The notes: a model not told the origin generated them from the sequence alone. 64,000 bases of DNA from Pseudomonas silesiensis (GCF_001661075.1 NZ_CP014870.1:496001-560000), one strand, 5' to 3'; shown: positions 19,103 through 29,648, counted from the first letter of the stretch. A program made the numbers and translations.

Positions 19103-20236
19103 ATGTCCCAGACGTTTTACAAAAAAGGCTTTCTGGCCCTCGCAGTGGCAGCTGCGCTGGGTGTTTCTGCGTTTGCACAGGCTGACGTAAAAATTGGTGT
19201 GGCGGGTCCAATGACAGGTGCCAACGCGGCATTTGGCGAGCAGTACATGAAGGGTGCACAAGCGGCGGCCGATGCGGTCAACGCGGCGGGCGGCGTCAAT
19301 GGGGAAAAAATCGTACTGGTCAAGGGCGATGACGCCTGCGAACCGAAACAGGCGGTGACGGTCGCCAAGGACCTGACCAACCAGAAAGTCGTTGGCGTGG
19401 TCGGTCACTTCTGTTCTTCGTCGACCATCCCGGCTTCCGAGATCTACGATGAAGCGGGCATCATCGCGATCACCCCCGGTTCCACCAACCCGGCGGTGAC
19501 CGAGCGCGGCCTGAGTGCCATGTTCCGTATGTGCGGGCGTGACGACCAGCAAGGTATCGTGGCCGGCGACTACATTGTCGACGTGCTCAAGGGCAAGAAA
19601 GTCGTGGTCCTGCACGACAAGGACACCTACGGCCAAGGCCTGGCGGACGCGACCAAGGCCCAGCTGGAAAAACGCGGCGTGAAGCCGGTGTTGTATGAAG
19701 GCCTGACCCGTGGCGAGAAAGATTTCAGCACCATCGTCACCAAGATCCGCGGCGCTGGCGCCGACGTCGTCTACTTCGGTGGTCTGCACCCGGAAGCCGG
19801 TCCCCTGGTGCGCCAACTGCGCGAGCAAGGTCTCAAGGACGTCAAGTTCATGTCCGACGATGGCATCGTGACCGACGAACTGGTGACCACCGCTGGCGGT
19901 CCGCAATTCGTCGACGGCGTGCTGATGACCTTCGGCGCCGACCCGCGCATGCTGCCAGAAAGCAAGACCGTAGTGGATGAGTTCCGCAAGAAGGGCACCG
20001 AGCCTGAAGGCTACACCCTGTACGCCTATGCTTCGGTCCAGACCCTGGCCGCTGCCTTCAATGGCGCCAAGTCCAACAATGGTGAGAAAGCCGCCGAGTG
20101 GCTGAAGAAAAACCCGGTCAAGACCGTGATGGGCGAGAAGACCTGGGATGCCAAGGGCGACCTGAAAGTCTCCGACTACGTGGTTTACCAGTGGGACAAG
20201 GACGGCAAATACCACCAGCTGGAAAAACAGAAGTAA
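19103..20236 (+). CDS. livK: Branched-chain/amino-acid ABC transporter, periplasmic binding protein
   Basis: 377 residues. A Sec signal peptide (YKKGFLALAVAAALGVSAFA) is followed by a type I periplasmic binding fold beginning ADVKIGVAGPMTG. Cys residues in DDACEPKQA and GHFCSSSTIPAS match the disulfide seen in Leu/Ile/Val-binding proteins. It binds an amino acid in the periplasm for the permeases encoded downstream. The ATG at 19103 follows GGAG at 19090-19093. The sequence differs clearly from P. aeruginosa BraC as I recall it, so this is a second Liv-type system and its substrate may not be limited to branched-chain amino acids. Confidence 0.88.
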   Translation: MSQTFYKKGFLALAVAAALGVSAFAQADVKIGVAGPMTGANAAFGEQYMKGAQAAADAVNAAGGVNGEKIVLVKGDDACEPKQAVTVAKDLTNQKVVGVVGHFCSSSTIPASEIYDEAGIIAITPGSTNPAVTERGLSAMFRMCGRDDQQGIVAGDYIVDVLKGKKVVVLHDKDTYGQGLADATKAQLEKRGVKPVLYEGLTRGEKDFSTIVTKIRGAGADVVYFGGLHPEAGPLVRQLREQGLKDVKFMSDDGIVTDELVTTAGGPQFVDGVLMTFGADPRMLPESKTVVDEFRKKGTEPEGYTLYAYASVQTLAAAFNGAKSNNGEKAAEWLKKNPVKTVMGEKTWDAKGDLKVSDYVVYQWDKDGKYHQLEKQK

Positions 20237-20266
20237 GGGCTGACTCGATCGGCTGATCCCTCGATT

Positions 20267-20392
20267 CCCTGTGGGAGCGGCGGTGCGGCGATCCGACTTG
20301 CCCGCGATGACGGCCTGACAGACGACAAATTTGTTGAATGTTCAACCGCTATCGCTGGCAAGTCGGATCGCCGCACCGCAGCTCTCACAGGG
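20267..20392. repeat. REP doublet of the expanded type
   Basis: Arms CCTGTGGGAGCGGCGGTGCG plus GCGATCCGACTTGCC and their facing complement (CAAGTCGGATCGCCGCACCG near 20359) enclose the insert GGTGCGGCGATCCGA not found in the basic REP. It lies between livK and livH. Confidence 0.75.
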
Positions 20393-20503
20393 GCGGTGGT
20401 GTCTGGGCTGATCGCATCTGACATTGCTCCGACGTATATCTGTATTTTCCTTAGAAGAGCCGCACAGCCACATGTGCAGGTTCTCATTGCGTGAGATTGC
20501 GTT

Positions 20504-21418
<915 letters not shown>

Positions 21419-21421
21419 GCG

Positions 21422-22705
21422 ATGTCTTCAACCACTAAAAAAACCATTGATCTCAAAAGAAGCCTGGTTGACGCGATTCTCGCCGGCCTGGTGGCCCTGA
21501 TTGTGTTCGGCCCGATTGTCGGCGTGGTCCTGGACGGCTACGGCTTCAACCTGGAAACGACCCGGGTGGCATGGATTGTCGCCATCGTCATGGCGGGCCG
21601 CTTTGCCCTGAGCCTGTTCCTGCAAACCCCCAAGGGCCTGAAAATTCTCGAAGGCTTCGAAAGCACCGGCTCCGGGGTGCATGTACTGCCGCCGGACTAC
21701 AAGACCCGGTTGCGCTGGATCATTCCGGTGGTAATCGTCGTCGCCGTGGTGTTCCCGTTTTTCTCCAACTCCTACCTGCTGGGCGTGGTCATCCTCGGGC
21801 TGATCTACGTGCTGCTGGGCCTGGGGCTGAACATCGTGGTCGGCCTGGCCGGCCTGCTCGACCTGGGTTATGTGGCGTTCTACGCCATTGGTGCCTATGG
21901 ACTGGCGCTCGGTTATCAATACCTGGGGCTGGGCTTCTGGACGGTGCTGCCGCTGGCCGCGATCACGGCTGGGCTGGCCGGTTGCATCCTCGGTTTCCCG
22001 GTGCTGCGCCTGCACGGTGACTACCTGGCGATCGTGACCCTGGGCTTTGGTGAAATCATCCGTCTGATCCTCAATAACTGGCTGTCCCTGACGGGTGGCC
22101 CGAACGGCATGGCGGCGCCGTTGCCGACCTTCTTCGGCCTCGAGTTCGGTAAGCGAGCCAAGGAAGGGGGTGTTCCGTTCCATGAGTTTTTCGGCATCGC
22201 CTATAACCCGGACGTGAAGTACTACTTCATCTATGCGGTATTGTTCCTGGTGGTATTGGCCGTGCTGTACGTCAAGCACCGCTTGACCCGCATGCCGGTC
22301 GGCCGCGCCTGGGAAGCCTTGCGCGAAGACGAAATCGCTTGCCGCTCCATGGGCCTGAACCACGTACTGGTCAAGCTTTCGGCATTCACCATCGGTGCAT
22401 CGACAGCTGGCCTGGCCGGCGTGTTCTTCGCCACTTATCAAGGCTTCGTCAACCCGACCTCGTTCACCTTCTTCGAATCGGCACTGATCCTCGCCATCGT
22501 GGTACTGGGCGGCATGGGCTCGACCATCGGCGTGGTCATCGCCGCATTCGTGCTGACCGTGGCCCCGGAACTGTTGCGCGGCTTCGCCGAATACCGCGTA
22601 TTGCTGTTCGGCATCCTGATGGTGTTGATGATGATCTGGCGACCGCGCGGCCTGATTCGGATCAGCCGTACCGGTGTGACCCCGCGTAAAGGAGTAGCGC
22701 CATGA
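21422..22705 (+). CDS. livM: Liv-type ABC transporter permease (LivM)
   Basis: 427 residues. About 100 residues of N-terminal extension with two membrane segments precede the conserved permease core, which starts near NSYLLGVVILGLIYVLLGLG. The coupling loop MPVGRAWEALREDEIACRSM is typical. It is the second membrane half of the transporter. The last codons overlap the start of livG by 4 bases, so the genes are translationally coupled. Confidence 0.93.
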   Translation: MSSTTKKTIDLKRSLVDAILAGLVALIVFGPIVGVVLDGYGFNLETTRVAWIVAIVMAGRFALSLFLQTPKGLKILEGFESTGSGVHVLPPDYKTRLRWIIPVVIVVAVVFPFFSNSYLLGVVILGLIYVLLGLGLNIVVGLAGLLDLGYVAFYAIGAYGLALGYQYLGLGFWTVLPLAAITAGLAGCILGFPVLRLHGDYLAIVTLGFGEIIRLILNNWLSLTGGPNGMAAPLPTFFGLEFGKRAKEGGVPFHEFFGIAYNPDVKYYFIYAVLFLVVLAVLYVKHRLTRMPVGRAWEALREDEIACRSMGLNHVLVKLSAFTIGASTAGLAGVFFATYQGFVNPTSFTFFESALILAIVVLGGMGSTIGVVIAAFVLTVAPELLRGFAEYRVLLFGILMVLMMIWRPRGLIRISRTGVTPRKGVAP

Positions 22706-23570
22706 GCGAAGTCGTACTCTCGGTCGAGAAGCTGATGATGCACTTCGGCGGCATCAAGGCATTGAGCGATGTCAGCCTGAAAGTGCACCGCAACTCGATC
22801 TTCGCCCTGATCGGCCCCAACGGAGCCGGCAAGACCACCGTGTTCAACTGCCTGACCGGGTTCTACAAAGCCTCCGGCGGCAAGATCGAACTCAATACCC
22901 GTGGCGAGCGAACCAACGTGATCCAGCTGTTGGGCGAATCATTCAAAGCCATCGATTTCGTTTCACCGAAAAGCTTTATCACTCGGCTGCGCTACAAGAT
23001 GTTTGGCGGTACCCACCTGGTTAACCGGGCGGGCCTGGCGCGCACGTTCCAGAACATTCGCCTGTTCAAGGAAATGTCGGTGCTGGAGAACCTGCTGGTC
23101 GCCCAGCACATGTGGGTCAACCGCAACCTGCTGGCCGGTATCCTCAACACCAAGGGCTACCGCAAGGCCGAAAGCGATGCGCTGGATCATGCATTCTACT
23201 GGCTGGAAGTGGTGGACCTGGTGGACTGCGCCAACCGTCTGGCCGGTGAGCTGTCCTACGGGCAACAACGCCGCCTGGAAATCGCCCGGGCCATGTGCAC
23301 CCGGCCCCAGATCATCTGCCTCGACGAACCGGCCGCCGGCCTCAACCCTCAGGAAACCGAAGCGTTGAGCGCGATGATCCGGCTGCTGCGCGACGAGCAC
23401 GATCTGACCGTGGTGCTGATCGAACACGATATGGGTATGGTCATGAGCATTTCCGATCACATCGTGGTACTGGACCACGGCATTGTCATCGCTGAAGGCG
23501 GGCCTGAAGCGATTCGTAACGATCCGAAGGTGATTGCGGCCTATCTGGGCGCGGACGAAGAGGAGGTGGT

Positions 23571-23574
<4 letters not shown>
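22702..23574 (+). CDS. livG: Liv-type ABC transporter ATPase (LivG)
   Basis: 290 residues. Walker A GPNGAGKTT, ABC signature LSYGQQRRLEIARA, Walker B IICLDEPAAGLN, and the switch histidine in VLIEHDMGMV are all intact. It also has the LivG-specific insertion of about 30 residues after the Walker A region (around IDFVSPKSFITRLRYK). It hydrolyses ATP to drive uptake, in a heterodimer with LivF. It overlaps both neighbours by 4 bases. Confidence 0.95.
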
Positions 23575-24287
<713 letters not shown>

Positions 24288-24305
24288 GTTCACTGTTGTA
24301 ACACC

Positions 24306-24339
24306 AAGCCCCGGCGCGCAATCGCCGGGGCTTTTTTAC
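24306..24339 (+). terminator. Terminator of the Liv operon
   Basis: A perfect 11-bp stem (AAGCCCCGGCG 24306-24316 with CGCCGGGGCTT 24323-24333) is followed by a T-run. Confidence 0.93.
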
Positions 24340-24370
24340 GTCCTCAAACACCGCAAATTCCCTGTGGGAG

Positions 24371-24552
24371 ATATTGGTGGACTCAATGGCGACTTCGACA
24401 GCCCCTGGCAAGCCCTTCAGCCATTGCTTGATCGCCGTCTTGTTGTTGGGAATCGTCTCAAGCAGATCCAGCTCAGCTTGAAAGATCACCAACTCATTCT
24501 TGGCGACATCGACGCCAACGATTGGCATCAGGACAGAAACTGGCATTGCCAT
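24371..24552 (-). pseudogene. IS110-family recombinase, N-terminal fragment
   Basis: Starting at the ATG at 24552, about 60 residues read MAMPVSVLMPIVGVDVAKNE and continue to EVAIESTN, the first two acidic motifs of the DEDD (RuvC-like) nuclease domain of IS110 recombinases (Asp in GVDVAK, Glu in IESTN). After ESTNI the frame runs into REP sequence and terminator DNA. The remaining acidic residues and the whole catalytic-serine domain are missing, so it cannot be active. Confidence 0.85.
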
Positions 24553-24661
24553 TGAAATTCCCCCGAGATATGGTTTTGAACACTTGAAGGGCTCACCCAG
24601 GGGCGCAGGCTTGTTCCTATCGTCGGTCTTAGCCTGATGCATTCTTTATCGGCGCTTGAGT

Positions 24662-24742
24662 GAAAGGAGGAGGGGCGAAATCTCCCACGGATCTGTACTG
24701 CGTCAACAGTCAGAATCGGGCTTTGTCCCTTCTCCTCCCTTC
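24662..24742 (-). ncRNA. Fossil bridge RNA: target-binding stem-loop matching REP
   Basis: In the non-coding left end, GAAAGGAGGAGGGG (24662-24675) pairs with CCCTTCTCCTCCCTTC (24727-24742). An inner stem, CTGTACTG (24693-24700) with CAGTCAG (24707-24713), caps the structure. The internal loop between them carries CTCCCAC (24682-24688) on one side and CGGGCTT (24717-24723) on the other. The REP target reads GTGGGAG then CGGGCTT, so the first is its complement and the second is identical. This is the arrangement of left and right target guides in IS110 bridge RNAs. Transcription is expected from the minus strand. Structure and guide match are seen directly; identity as bridge RNA is inferred. 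Confidence 0.68.
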
Positions 24743-24843
24743 AAGTCCTAGCATACAAGCGGGCTTGCTCGCGAAGGCGGTGTTTCAGCCACTTTGATGC
24801 TGGATGTGCTGCCGTCTTCGCGAGCAAGCCCGCTCCCACAAGG

Positions 24844-25517
24844 ATCTCCATGTGCTTTTTGGAAATTGTGGAAAACAATATTCACAAGCTCTCAAAGCGC
24901 GACATAAAGTCGCTGCAAATAGTTGTTTTGCCACAGTTTTGACTTGTCCCCGTTTGCTGTGGAGCTGGCTGTGAATAACGTGGGAGTAGGTGGCTGCAAG
25001 CCTTTGAATCCGGGGTCTGCAGAGATATGATCGTTTTTTGATCATGGGTTTTTGCCGGGAATGAACCCGACGTTGTCAACCTTTTTAATGATAGCGAAAA
25101 CAGGTCGAAATGAGTCGGAGCAGCCTGTGGATAAGTCTGTGGTTAAACTCTGGAAAGACTCGGCTGGAGGCCGTAGTTGCTGGCTTGGCGCCATCGTTGG
25201 TTCTACCTGAATCGTGCAAATTGCCCTAGGGCTGCATGGGAGGACGGCCAGGGTCAAGCGAAAAAATTTTGAAATGGCTCTTGAAGCCTTGTGCACAGCG
25301 GCTTTCAGCTTTTCCACTTGCCCCCGGAATGTGTGGATGGGGCTGTGGATAAGGTGCGCGCACATGGCTGCAGCCCATGCGGGTCAAGGCCTGGCTACGA
25401 TTGATCGCTTTTTATACAAAAACGCGGCCACAGGTTGCCGGTGGAAGTCTGGCGGGGCATGCTGCCAGCTGATTTCTATCCCACTGGCTGCCCATCAGCC
25501 GAAGCAAGGAGAACACG
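24844..25517. other. Gene-free region with DnaA-box-like sites
   Basis: No convincing gene in about 670 bases. Two exact TGTGGATAA boxes are at 25126-25134 and 25344-25352. Near matches in the same orientation are TGTGGAAAA 24867-24875, TGTGAATAA 24970-24978, TGTGGTTAA 25138-25146 and TGTGGATGG 25332-25340. A 6-bp inverted repeat, ATGATC/GATCAT, lies at 25027-25045 around a T-run. The ribosome-binding site AAGGAG for the SDR gene is at about 25505-25510. Confidence 0.5.
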
Positions 25518-26288
25518 ATGTCCAACACCCTGTTTATTACCGGCGCGACCTCCGGTTTTGGTGAGGCCTGTGCCCGGCGTTTTGCCGATGCCGGCTGGAA
25601 ACTGGTGCTGACAGGTCGTCGTGAAGAGCGCCTCAATGCCCTGTGCGCCGAGTTGTCGAAGCAGACCGAGGTCCACGGCCTGGTGCTCGACGTGCGTGAT
25701 CGCAAGGCCATGGAGGAAGCGATAGCCAACCTGCCGCCTTCGTTCGCCAAACTGCGCGGGCTGATCAACAACGCCGGCCTGGCCCTGGGCGTTGACCCGG
25801 CGCCCAAGTGCGACCTCGACGATTGGGACACCATGGTCGACACCAACATCAAAGGCCTGATGTACAGCACTCGCCTGCTATTGCCGCGCCTCATCGCCCA
25901 TGGCCGCGGCGCCGGCATCGTCAACCTCGGCTCCATTGCCGGCAACTACCCATACCCGGGCAGCCATGTGTATGGCGCGAGCAAGGCGTTCGTCAAACAG
26001 TTCTCCCTGAACCTGCGCTGCGACCTGCAAGGGACTGGCGTGCGCGTCAGCAATATCGAGCCGGGCCTGTGCGAAAGCGAGTTCTCGCTGGTGCGTTTCG
26101 CCGGTGACCAGGATCGTTACAACGCGACCTACGCCGGGGCCGAGCCGATCCAGCCGCAAGACATCGCCGATACGATCTTCTGGGTGCTCAACGCCCCGGC
26201 ACACATCAATATCAACAGCCTGGAACTGATGCCGGTGAGCCAGACCTGGAGTGGGTTTGCGATTGAGCGTAATAGCGACAGGGCGTAA
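25518..26288 (+). CDS. YdfG-like short-chain dehydrogenase/reductase
   Basis: 256 residues of the classical SDR type: cofactor motif TGATSGFGEA at residues 8-17, NNAGLAL, active-site Ser in NLGSIAGNYPYPG, and YGASKAFVKQFS with the catalytic Tyr and Lys. An Arg in LTGRREERL favours NADP(H). It most resembles YdfG, an NADP-dependent 3-hydroxy acid (serine, 3-hydroxypropionate) dehydrogenase. No partner gene is adjacent on its strand, and the neighbours do not fix its substrate. Confidence 0.88.
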   Translation: MSNTLFITGATSGFGEACARRFADAGWKLVLTGRREERLNALCAELSKQTEVHGLVLDVRDRKAMEEAIANLPPSFAKLRGLINNAGLALGVDPAPKCDLDDWDTMVDTNIKGLMYSTRLLLPRLIAHGRGAGIVNLGSIAGNYPYPGSHVYGASKAFVKQFSLNLRCDLQGTGVRVSNIEPGLCESEFSLVRFAGDQDRYNATYAGAEPIQPQDIADTIFWVLNAPAHININSLELMPVSQTWSGFAIERNSDRA

Positions 26289-26303
26289 GACCGCGTAACG
26301 GCC

Positions 26304-26396
26304 ATTCGCGGGCAAGCCACGCTCCCACAGGGTTCGCGCCGTTCACATTATCGTGAACCGGCACGAACCCTGTGGGAGCGGGCTTGCCCGCGAAAG
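26304..26396. repeat. REP doublet
   Basis: TTCGCGGGCAAGCCACGCTC faces GAGCGGGCTTGCCCGCGAAA, with GGTTCG/CGAACC extending the arms. The right arm contains an exact GTGGGAG-CGGGCTT target (26372-26385). Confidence 0.85.
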
Positions 26397-26407
26397 CAAT
26401 CTCCCTG

Positions 26408-27535
26408 TCAACGCAGATAGTCGGCCAATCCGCGATAACAGGTCGCCAAGTGATAAGGCGTGGTCGAAGGCATATCCTGACGGCTCACTTCACCGCGCTC
26501 ATCCCGACACTCATACCAGCCGCCTGCATGCAGATGGCGCTGCTGCAATGCCTGTAACTGCTGTAGCACCGCGGTCTCGCTGTCCGGACGCAAGGTCAGG
26601 GCGCGCAGGTATTCAGCCTGGGCCCAGATGCGTTGGGTGGCATCCTTGGAAAGACCCTCCAGATTGAGCATTGCCTGTACGGCGCCGGTCTGTTGATCGA
26701 CACCCAATTGCTCGGTCAACGCGAAGGCGCGCTCCAGGGACGTGTGTAATGCCGAACCACGCAGTAACGCAGATGACTCCAGCAGGAAATACCACTCGAA
26801 CTGATGCCCCGGTTCAAACCAGTTATCCACAAGCCCCAACGGTTTTTCCATCAATACATCGTGTTGTGGATCGATAAAACGCTTGTGCATGGCAGTGCAT
26901 AAGTCGACGAGCGCGTCTTGCACGGCGTTGTCTTCGCGCACCGACAGCGTGGCGAGGAACGCTTCGGCCAAGTGCATCAGAGGGTTCTGCAGCGGTCCGC
27001 TGTTGAGCGATGACCAATCACGATCAAGGCTGGCTTCGTACAGGCCGTCACCCGTGGAGAAATGCTGCGCTATCACTTGCAGTGCTGCGTTGAGCACCGA
27101 TTCCACCTGCGGTTCGCGGACTTTATCCCAGTAATGGGCGCAAGCGAAAAGGATGAAGGCGTGGGTGTAGAGGTCCTTGCGCTGATCCAGCGGCGCTCCG
27201 TGCGGGTCGACGCTGTAGAACCAGCCGCCATGCTCGACATCTTGAAAATGCTGCTGCAAGGAATGGAACAGCGTCGCGGCGCGCTCCTCGGCGGCCGGTA
27301 CCTGGCCGATCAGGCTTGAAAACAGATACAGCTGCCGCGCGCAGGCCATTGCCCGATAACGTTGAGGGAGCAACGGTTGATGACTGGCGTCCAGCGCCTC
27401 GTAAGGCAGCGCCATGTCGCAGTTCCAGCCGGGTCCTTGCCAGAGCGGCACGATCACGTTCAGAAAGTGCTGTTGCACCGAGGCGAACAGTGCGGTCAAT
27501 TCAGGCTGGGAGGCGGAGCGGGAAACTGGCGGCAT
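26408..27535 (-). CDS. AGE-family sugar epimerase/isomerase
   Basis: 375 residues forming an (alpha/alpha)6 barrel of the N-acylglucosamine 2-epimerase family. Family features are visible in RYRAMACARQLYLFS, EHGGWFYSVDPHG, RKDLYTHAFILFACAHY and WFEPGHQFEWYFLL, including the His and Arg residues used for proton transfer. Without neighbouring sugar genes the substrate cannot be fixed; Pseudomonas members include mannose isomerase, and the lack of an ATP-binding region argues against an N-acetylglucosamine enzyme of the animal type. Confidence 0.88.
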   Translation of the reverse strand: MPPVSRSASQPELTALFASVQQHFLNVIVPLWQGPGWNCDMALPYEALDASHQPLLPQRYRAMACARQLYLFSSLIGQVPAAEERAATLFHSLQQHFQDVEHGGWFYSVDPHGAPLDQRKDLYTHAFILFACAHYWDKVREPQVESVLNAALQVIAQHFSTGDGLYEASLDRDWSSLNSGPLQNPLMHLAEAFLATLSVREDNAVQDALVDLCTAMHKRFIDPQHDVLMEKPLGLVDNWFEPGHQFEWYFLLESSALLRGSALHTSLERAFALTEQLGVDQQTGAVQAMLNLEGLSKDATQRIWAQAEYLRALTLRPDSETAVLQQLQALQQRHLHAGGWYECRDERGEVSRQDMPSTTPYHLATCYRGLADYLR

Positions 27536-27607
27536 TGGCTGGCGTCGTCACGGCAGGGTCGATTGCGCGACATGTTAGCAGGCCTGAGAGATGCGGTGTC
27601 TGTCAGG

Positions 27608-27708
27608 CCGCCTTCGGGCAAGCCTCGCTCCTACGGATGTCGGATTGAATCGCAAATCATGCGAACGACACATTACCTGTAGGAGCGAGGCTTGCCCGCG
27701 AAGAGGCC
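27608..27708. repeat. REP doublet
   Basis: GGGCAAGCCTCGCTCCTAC (from 27617) faces GTAGGAGCGAGGCTTGCCCG (27679-27698). It lies between the epimerase and hupE genes. Confidence 0.82.
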
Positions 27709-27727
27709 CTCGCAGACGATACAAAAA

Positions 27728-28300
27728 TCAGCCCGCCAGCAACCAGGCGCCCGTCACCGCCGAACCCACGCCCGCCAACCTAACCAGCGGGGCCGCCGCT
27801 TGAGGCAGCATTCGAACCACTGCATAACCCGCTGCATGCAACACCGCCGTCGCCGCCACAAACCCCGCCGCATACGCCCAAGGACTCGACATCTCCGGCA
27901 ATTCCAACCCATGCGCCACGCCATGGAACAGCGCGAACAACGCCGTCGCACCCACCGCCAGGCTCAACGGCGGACGCACCGCCAACGCCACCGCCAGCCC
28001 CAGCGCCAGCACCGATGCGGCAATCCCGCTTTCCAGTGCCGGCAAGTTCAATCCTTCAAAGCCCAACAGCCCGCCGATCAGCAGGGTGCCGACGAAAATG
28101 CACGGCAACGCCCATCGCGCGGTACCTTTCTGCTGCGCAGCCCACAGCCCGACTGCAACCATCGCCAGCAAGTGGTCGAGGCCGCCGATCGGGTGGCTGA
28201 TACCAGCGATCAAACCATTGTCGCCATGACCCGGATGAGCGAAGGCGACGGCTGGAGTGAGCAGCAGGGCCATGGCGCCCAGAATGCGTTTAAGTGTCAT
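27728..28300 (-). CDS. ureJ: HupE/UreJ-family membrane protein
   Basis: 190 residues with a cleavable or anchoring N-terminal segment ending at AFAHPGHGD, then about six membrane helices. The HPGHGD motif after the signal and HPIGGLDHLLAM are the characteristic metal-linked motifs of the family. HupE/UreJ proteins mediate nickel entry for hydrogenase or urease. It lies 35 bases downstream of ureG on the same strand, which favours the urease role. Family is firm; nickel transport is inferred from family and context. Confidence 0.88.
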   Translation of the reverse strand: MTLKRILGAMALLLTPAVAFAHPGHGDNGLIAGISHPIGGLDHLLAMVAVGLWAAQQKGTARWALPCIFVGTLLIGGLLGFEGLNLPALESGIAASVLALGLAVALAVRPPLSLAVGATALFALFHGVAHGLELPEMSSPWAYAAGFVAATAVLHAAGYAVVRMLPQAAAPLVRLAGVGSAVTGAWLLAG

Positions 28301-28335
28301 GGATAAGCTTCCTTGTTGATAACGGTTGAGCGAGA

Positions 28336-28950
28336 TCAGGCCGCGGTCAGCAGGCCTTGGCGTTCGATAAAGGCAATGATTTGTTCCAGGCCCAAGCCGG
28401 TTTTCTGGTTGCTGAATACAAAAGGCTTGCCGTTACGCATGCGTTTGGTGTCGCTGTCCATCATCTCCAGCGACGCGCCTACCAGCGGCGCGAGATCGAT
28501 TTTATTGATGACCAGCAGATCTGATTTGCAGATCCCCGGCCCGCCCTTGCGCGGTAGCTTGTCGCCCGCCGATACGTCGATCACGTAGATGGTCAGGTCG
28601 GACAGTTCCGGGCTGAACGTCGCCGAAAGATTGTCGCCACCGGACTCCACCAGAATCAGGTCGAGCCCCGGAAAGCGGCGGTTCAGTTGATCCACGGCCT
28701 CCAGGTTGATCGACGCATCTTCGCGGATCGCCGTATGCGGGCAGCCGCCGGTTTCCACACCGATGATCCGTTCCGGCGCCAGGGCCTCGTTGCGCACCAG
28801 AAAGTCGGCGTCTTCACGGGTGTAAATGTCGTTGGTCACCACCGCCAGGTTGTAGCGGTCGCGCAAGGCCAGGCACAGGGCCAGGGTCAGCGCGGTTTTG
28901 CCGGAACCGACCGGGCCGCCGATGCCGACACGCAGAGGTTGTGTGTTCAT
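28336..28950 (-). CDS. ureG: Urease accessory GTPase UreG
   Basis: 204 residues. P-loop GGPVGSGKT near the N-terminus, [15 protein letters not shown], the metal-binding CPH in [13 protein letters not shown], and the guanine-specificity region VINKIDLAP are all present. UreG hydrolyses GTP to deliver nickel to apo-urease with UreE, UreF and UreD (UreH). The ATG at 28950 was chosen because GGAG stands 6 bases upstream; a TTG at 28962 is not supported. It is the third gene of the ureEFG-ureJ unit. Confidence 0.96.
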   Translation of the reverse strand: MNTQPLRVGIGGPVGSGKTALTLALCLALRDRYNLAVVTNDIYTREDADFLVRNEALAPERIIGVETGGCPHTAIREDASINLEAVDQLNRRFPGLDLILVESGGDNLSATFSPELSDLTIYVIDVSAGDKLPRKGGPGICKSDLLVINKIDLAPLVGASLEMMDSDTKRMRNGKPFVFSNQKTGLGLEQIIAFIERQGLLTAA

Positions 28951-28973
28951 GTGATTCTCCAAAATAACAGGCC

Positions 28974-29648
28974 CTAGGAACGGAACAGACGGCTGTACTG
29001 GCGCTCATGGGCCATGCACGCCAGCGACAGGCCGAAAGCGGCGCTGCCACACTGTTCGGGTTTGATTCGGGTAGCGTTTTTCTGAGCCTGTTGCAGCAAT
29101 GGCAGCAGTTCGCTGGTCAGGCGTTGCGCGGCTTGCTGGCCCAGGGGCAGGGTTTTCATCAGCACGGCCAGCTGGTTTTCCAGCCAGCTCCAGAGCCATG
29201 CCGCCAGCGCATCTTGCGCACTGATGTGCCATGCGCGAGCGGCCAACGCCCAGCCAAGGGCCAGGTGCGGTTCCGGGTGTTGGTCGAGAAAGGCGCGGGC
29301 CGGGGCATCCAGTTCCGGCAAGCCATTGAGTAGTTGCTGCAAGGAATAGCCCATTTGCCGGCTTTCCTGGTGCAACTCGCGGGTTTCCCGGCTGGAGCGG
29401 TGTTCTTCACAACGTTGCAGCAAGTCGGCCCAGTTTTCCTCGGCCGCGGCCGTGCAGTGGGCGAGCAGCAGAGGCGCTTCGAAGCGTGCCAGGTTCAGCA
29501 GCAGTTGATCGCTGATCCAGCGTCGCGCACTCCCGGGATCGTTGACGCGGCCATTTTCCACAGCCATTTCCAGGCCTTGGGAATAGCTGTAGCCACCAAT
29601 CGGCAATTGCGGACTGGCCAGACGCAGCAGCGCCCAGGCTGGATTCAT
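28974..29648 (-). CDS. ureF: Urease accessory protein UreF
   Basis: 224 residues, all-helical. The typical N-terminus [21 protein letters not shown] and the C-terminal [17 protein letters not shown] are present. UreF bridges UreD and UreG on the urease apoenzyme and gates GTPase activity during nickel insertion. Its start overlaps the ureE stop by 4 bases. Confidence 0.95.
   Translation of the reverse strand: MNPAWALLRLASPQLPIGGYSYSQGLEMAVENGRVNDPGSARRWISDQLLLNLARFEAPLLLAHCTAAAEENWADLLQRCEEHRSSRETRELHQESRQMGYSLQQLLNGLPELDAPARAFLDQHPEPHLALGWALAARAWHISAQDALAAWLWSWLENQLAVLMKTLPLGQQAAQRLTSELLPLLQQAQKNATRIKPEQCGSAAFGLSLACMAHERQYSRLFRS

Larger units (their letters stand above)
24371..24759 (-). 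mobile_element. Truncated IS110-family element
   Basis: 389 bp remain of an element usually about 1.3-1.5 kb. On the minus strand it consists of roughly 200 bases of non-coding left end (24553-24759) and the first 60 codons of the recombinase. The rest of the gene and the right end are gone, and the broken end abuts the REP target sequence GTGGGAG. IS110-family elements are known to target REPs in Pseudomonas. Confidence 0.82.
24358..24843. repeat. REP doublet split by an IS110-family remnant
   Basis: The left piece ends GTGGGAG at 24370. The sequence resumes CGGGCTTGCTCGCGAAGG at 24760. Joined, they give the standard REP arm. The facing arm, TCGCGAGCAAGCCCGCTCCC, is at about 24818-24837. 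Confidence 0.85.

Noticed and set aside
24785..25365. Two open frames on the minus strand (86 and 107 codons)
   Set aside because: No ribosome-binding site, no family resemblance, and they run through REP and DnaA-box sequence.
24844..25517. This region as a replication origin
   Set aside because: No dnaA, dnaN, gidA or rpmH genes nearby, no AT-rich unwinding stretch, and exact boxes also occur inside genes (near 26822 and 38707).
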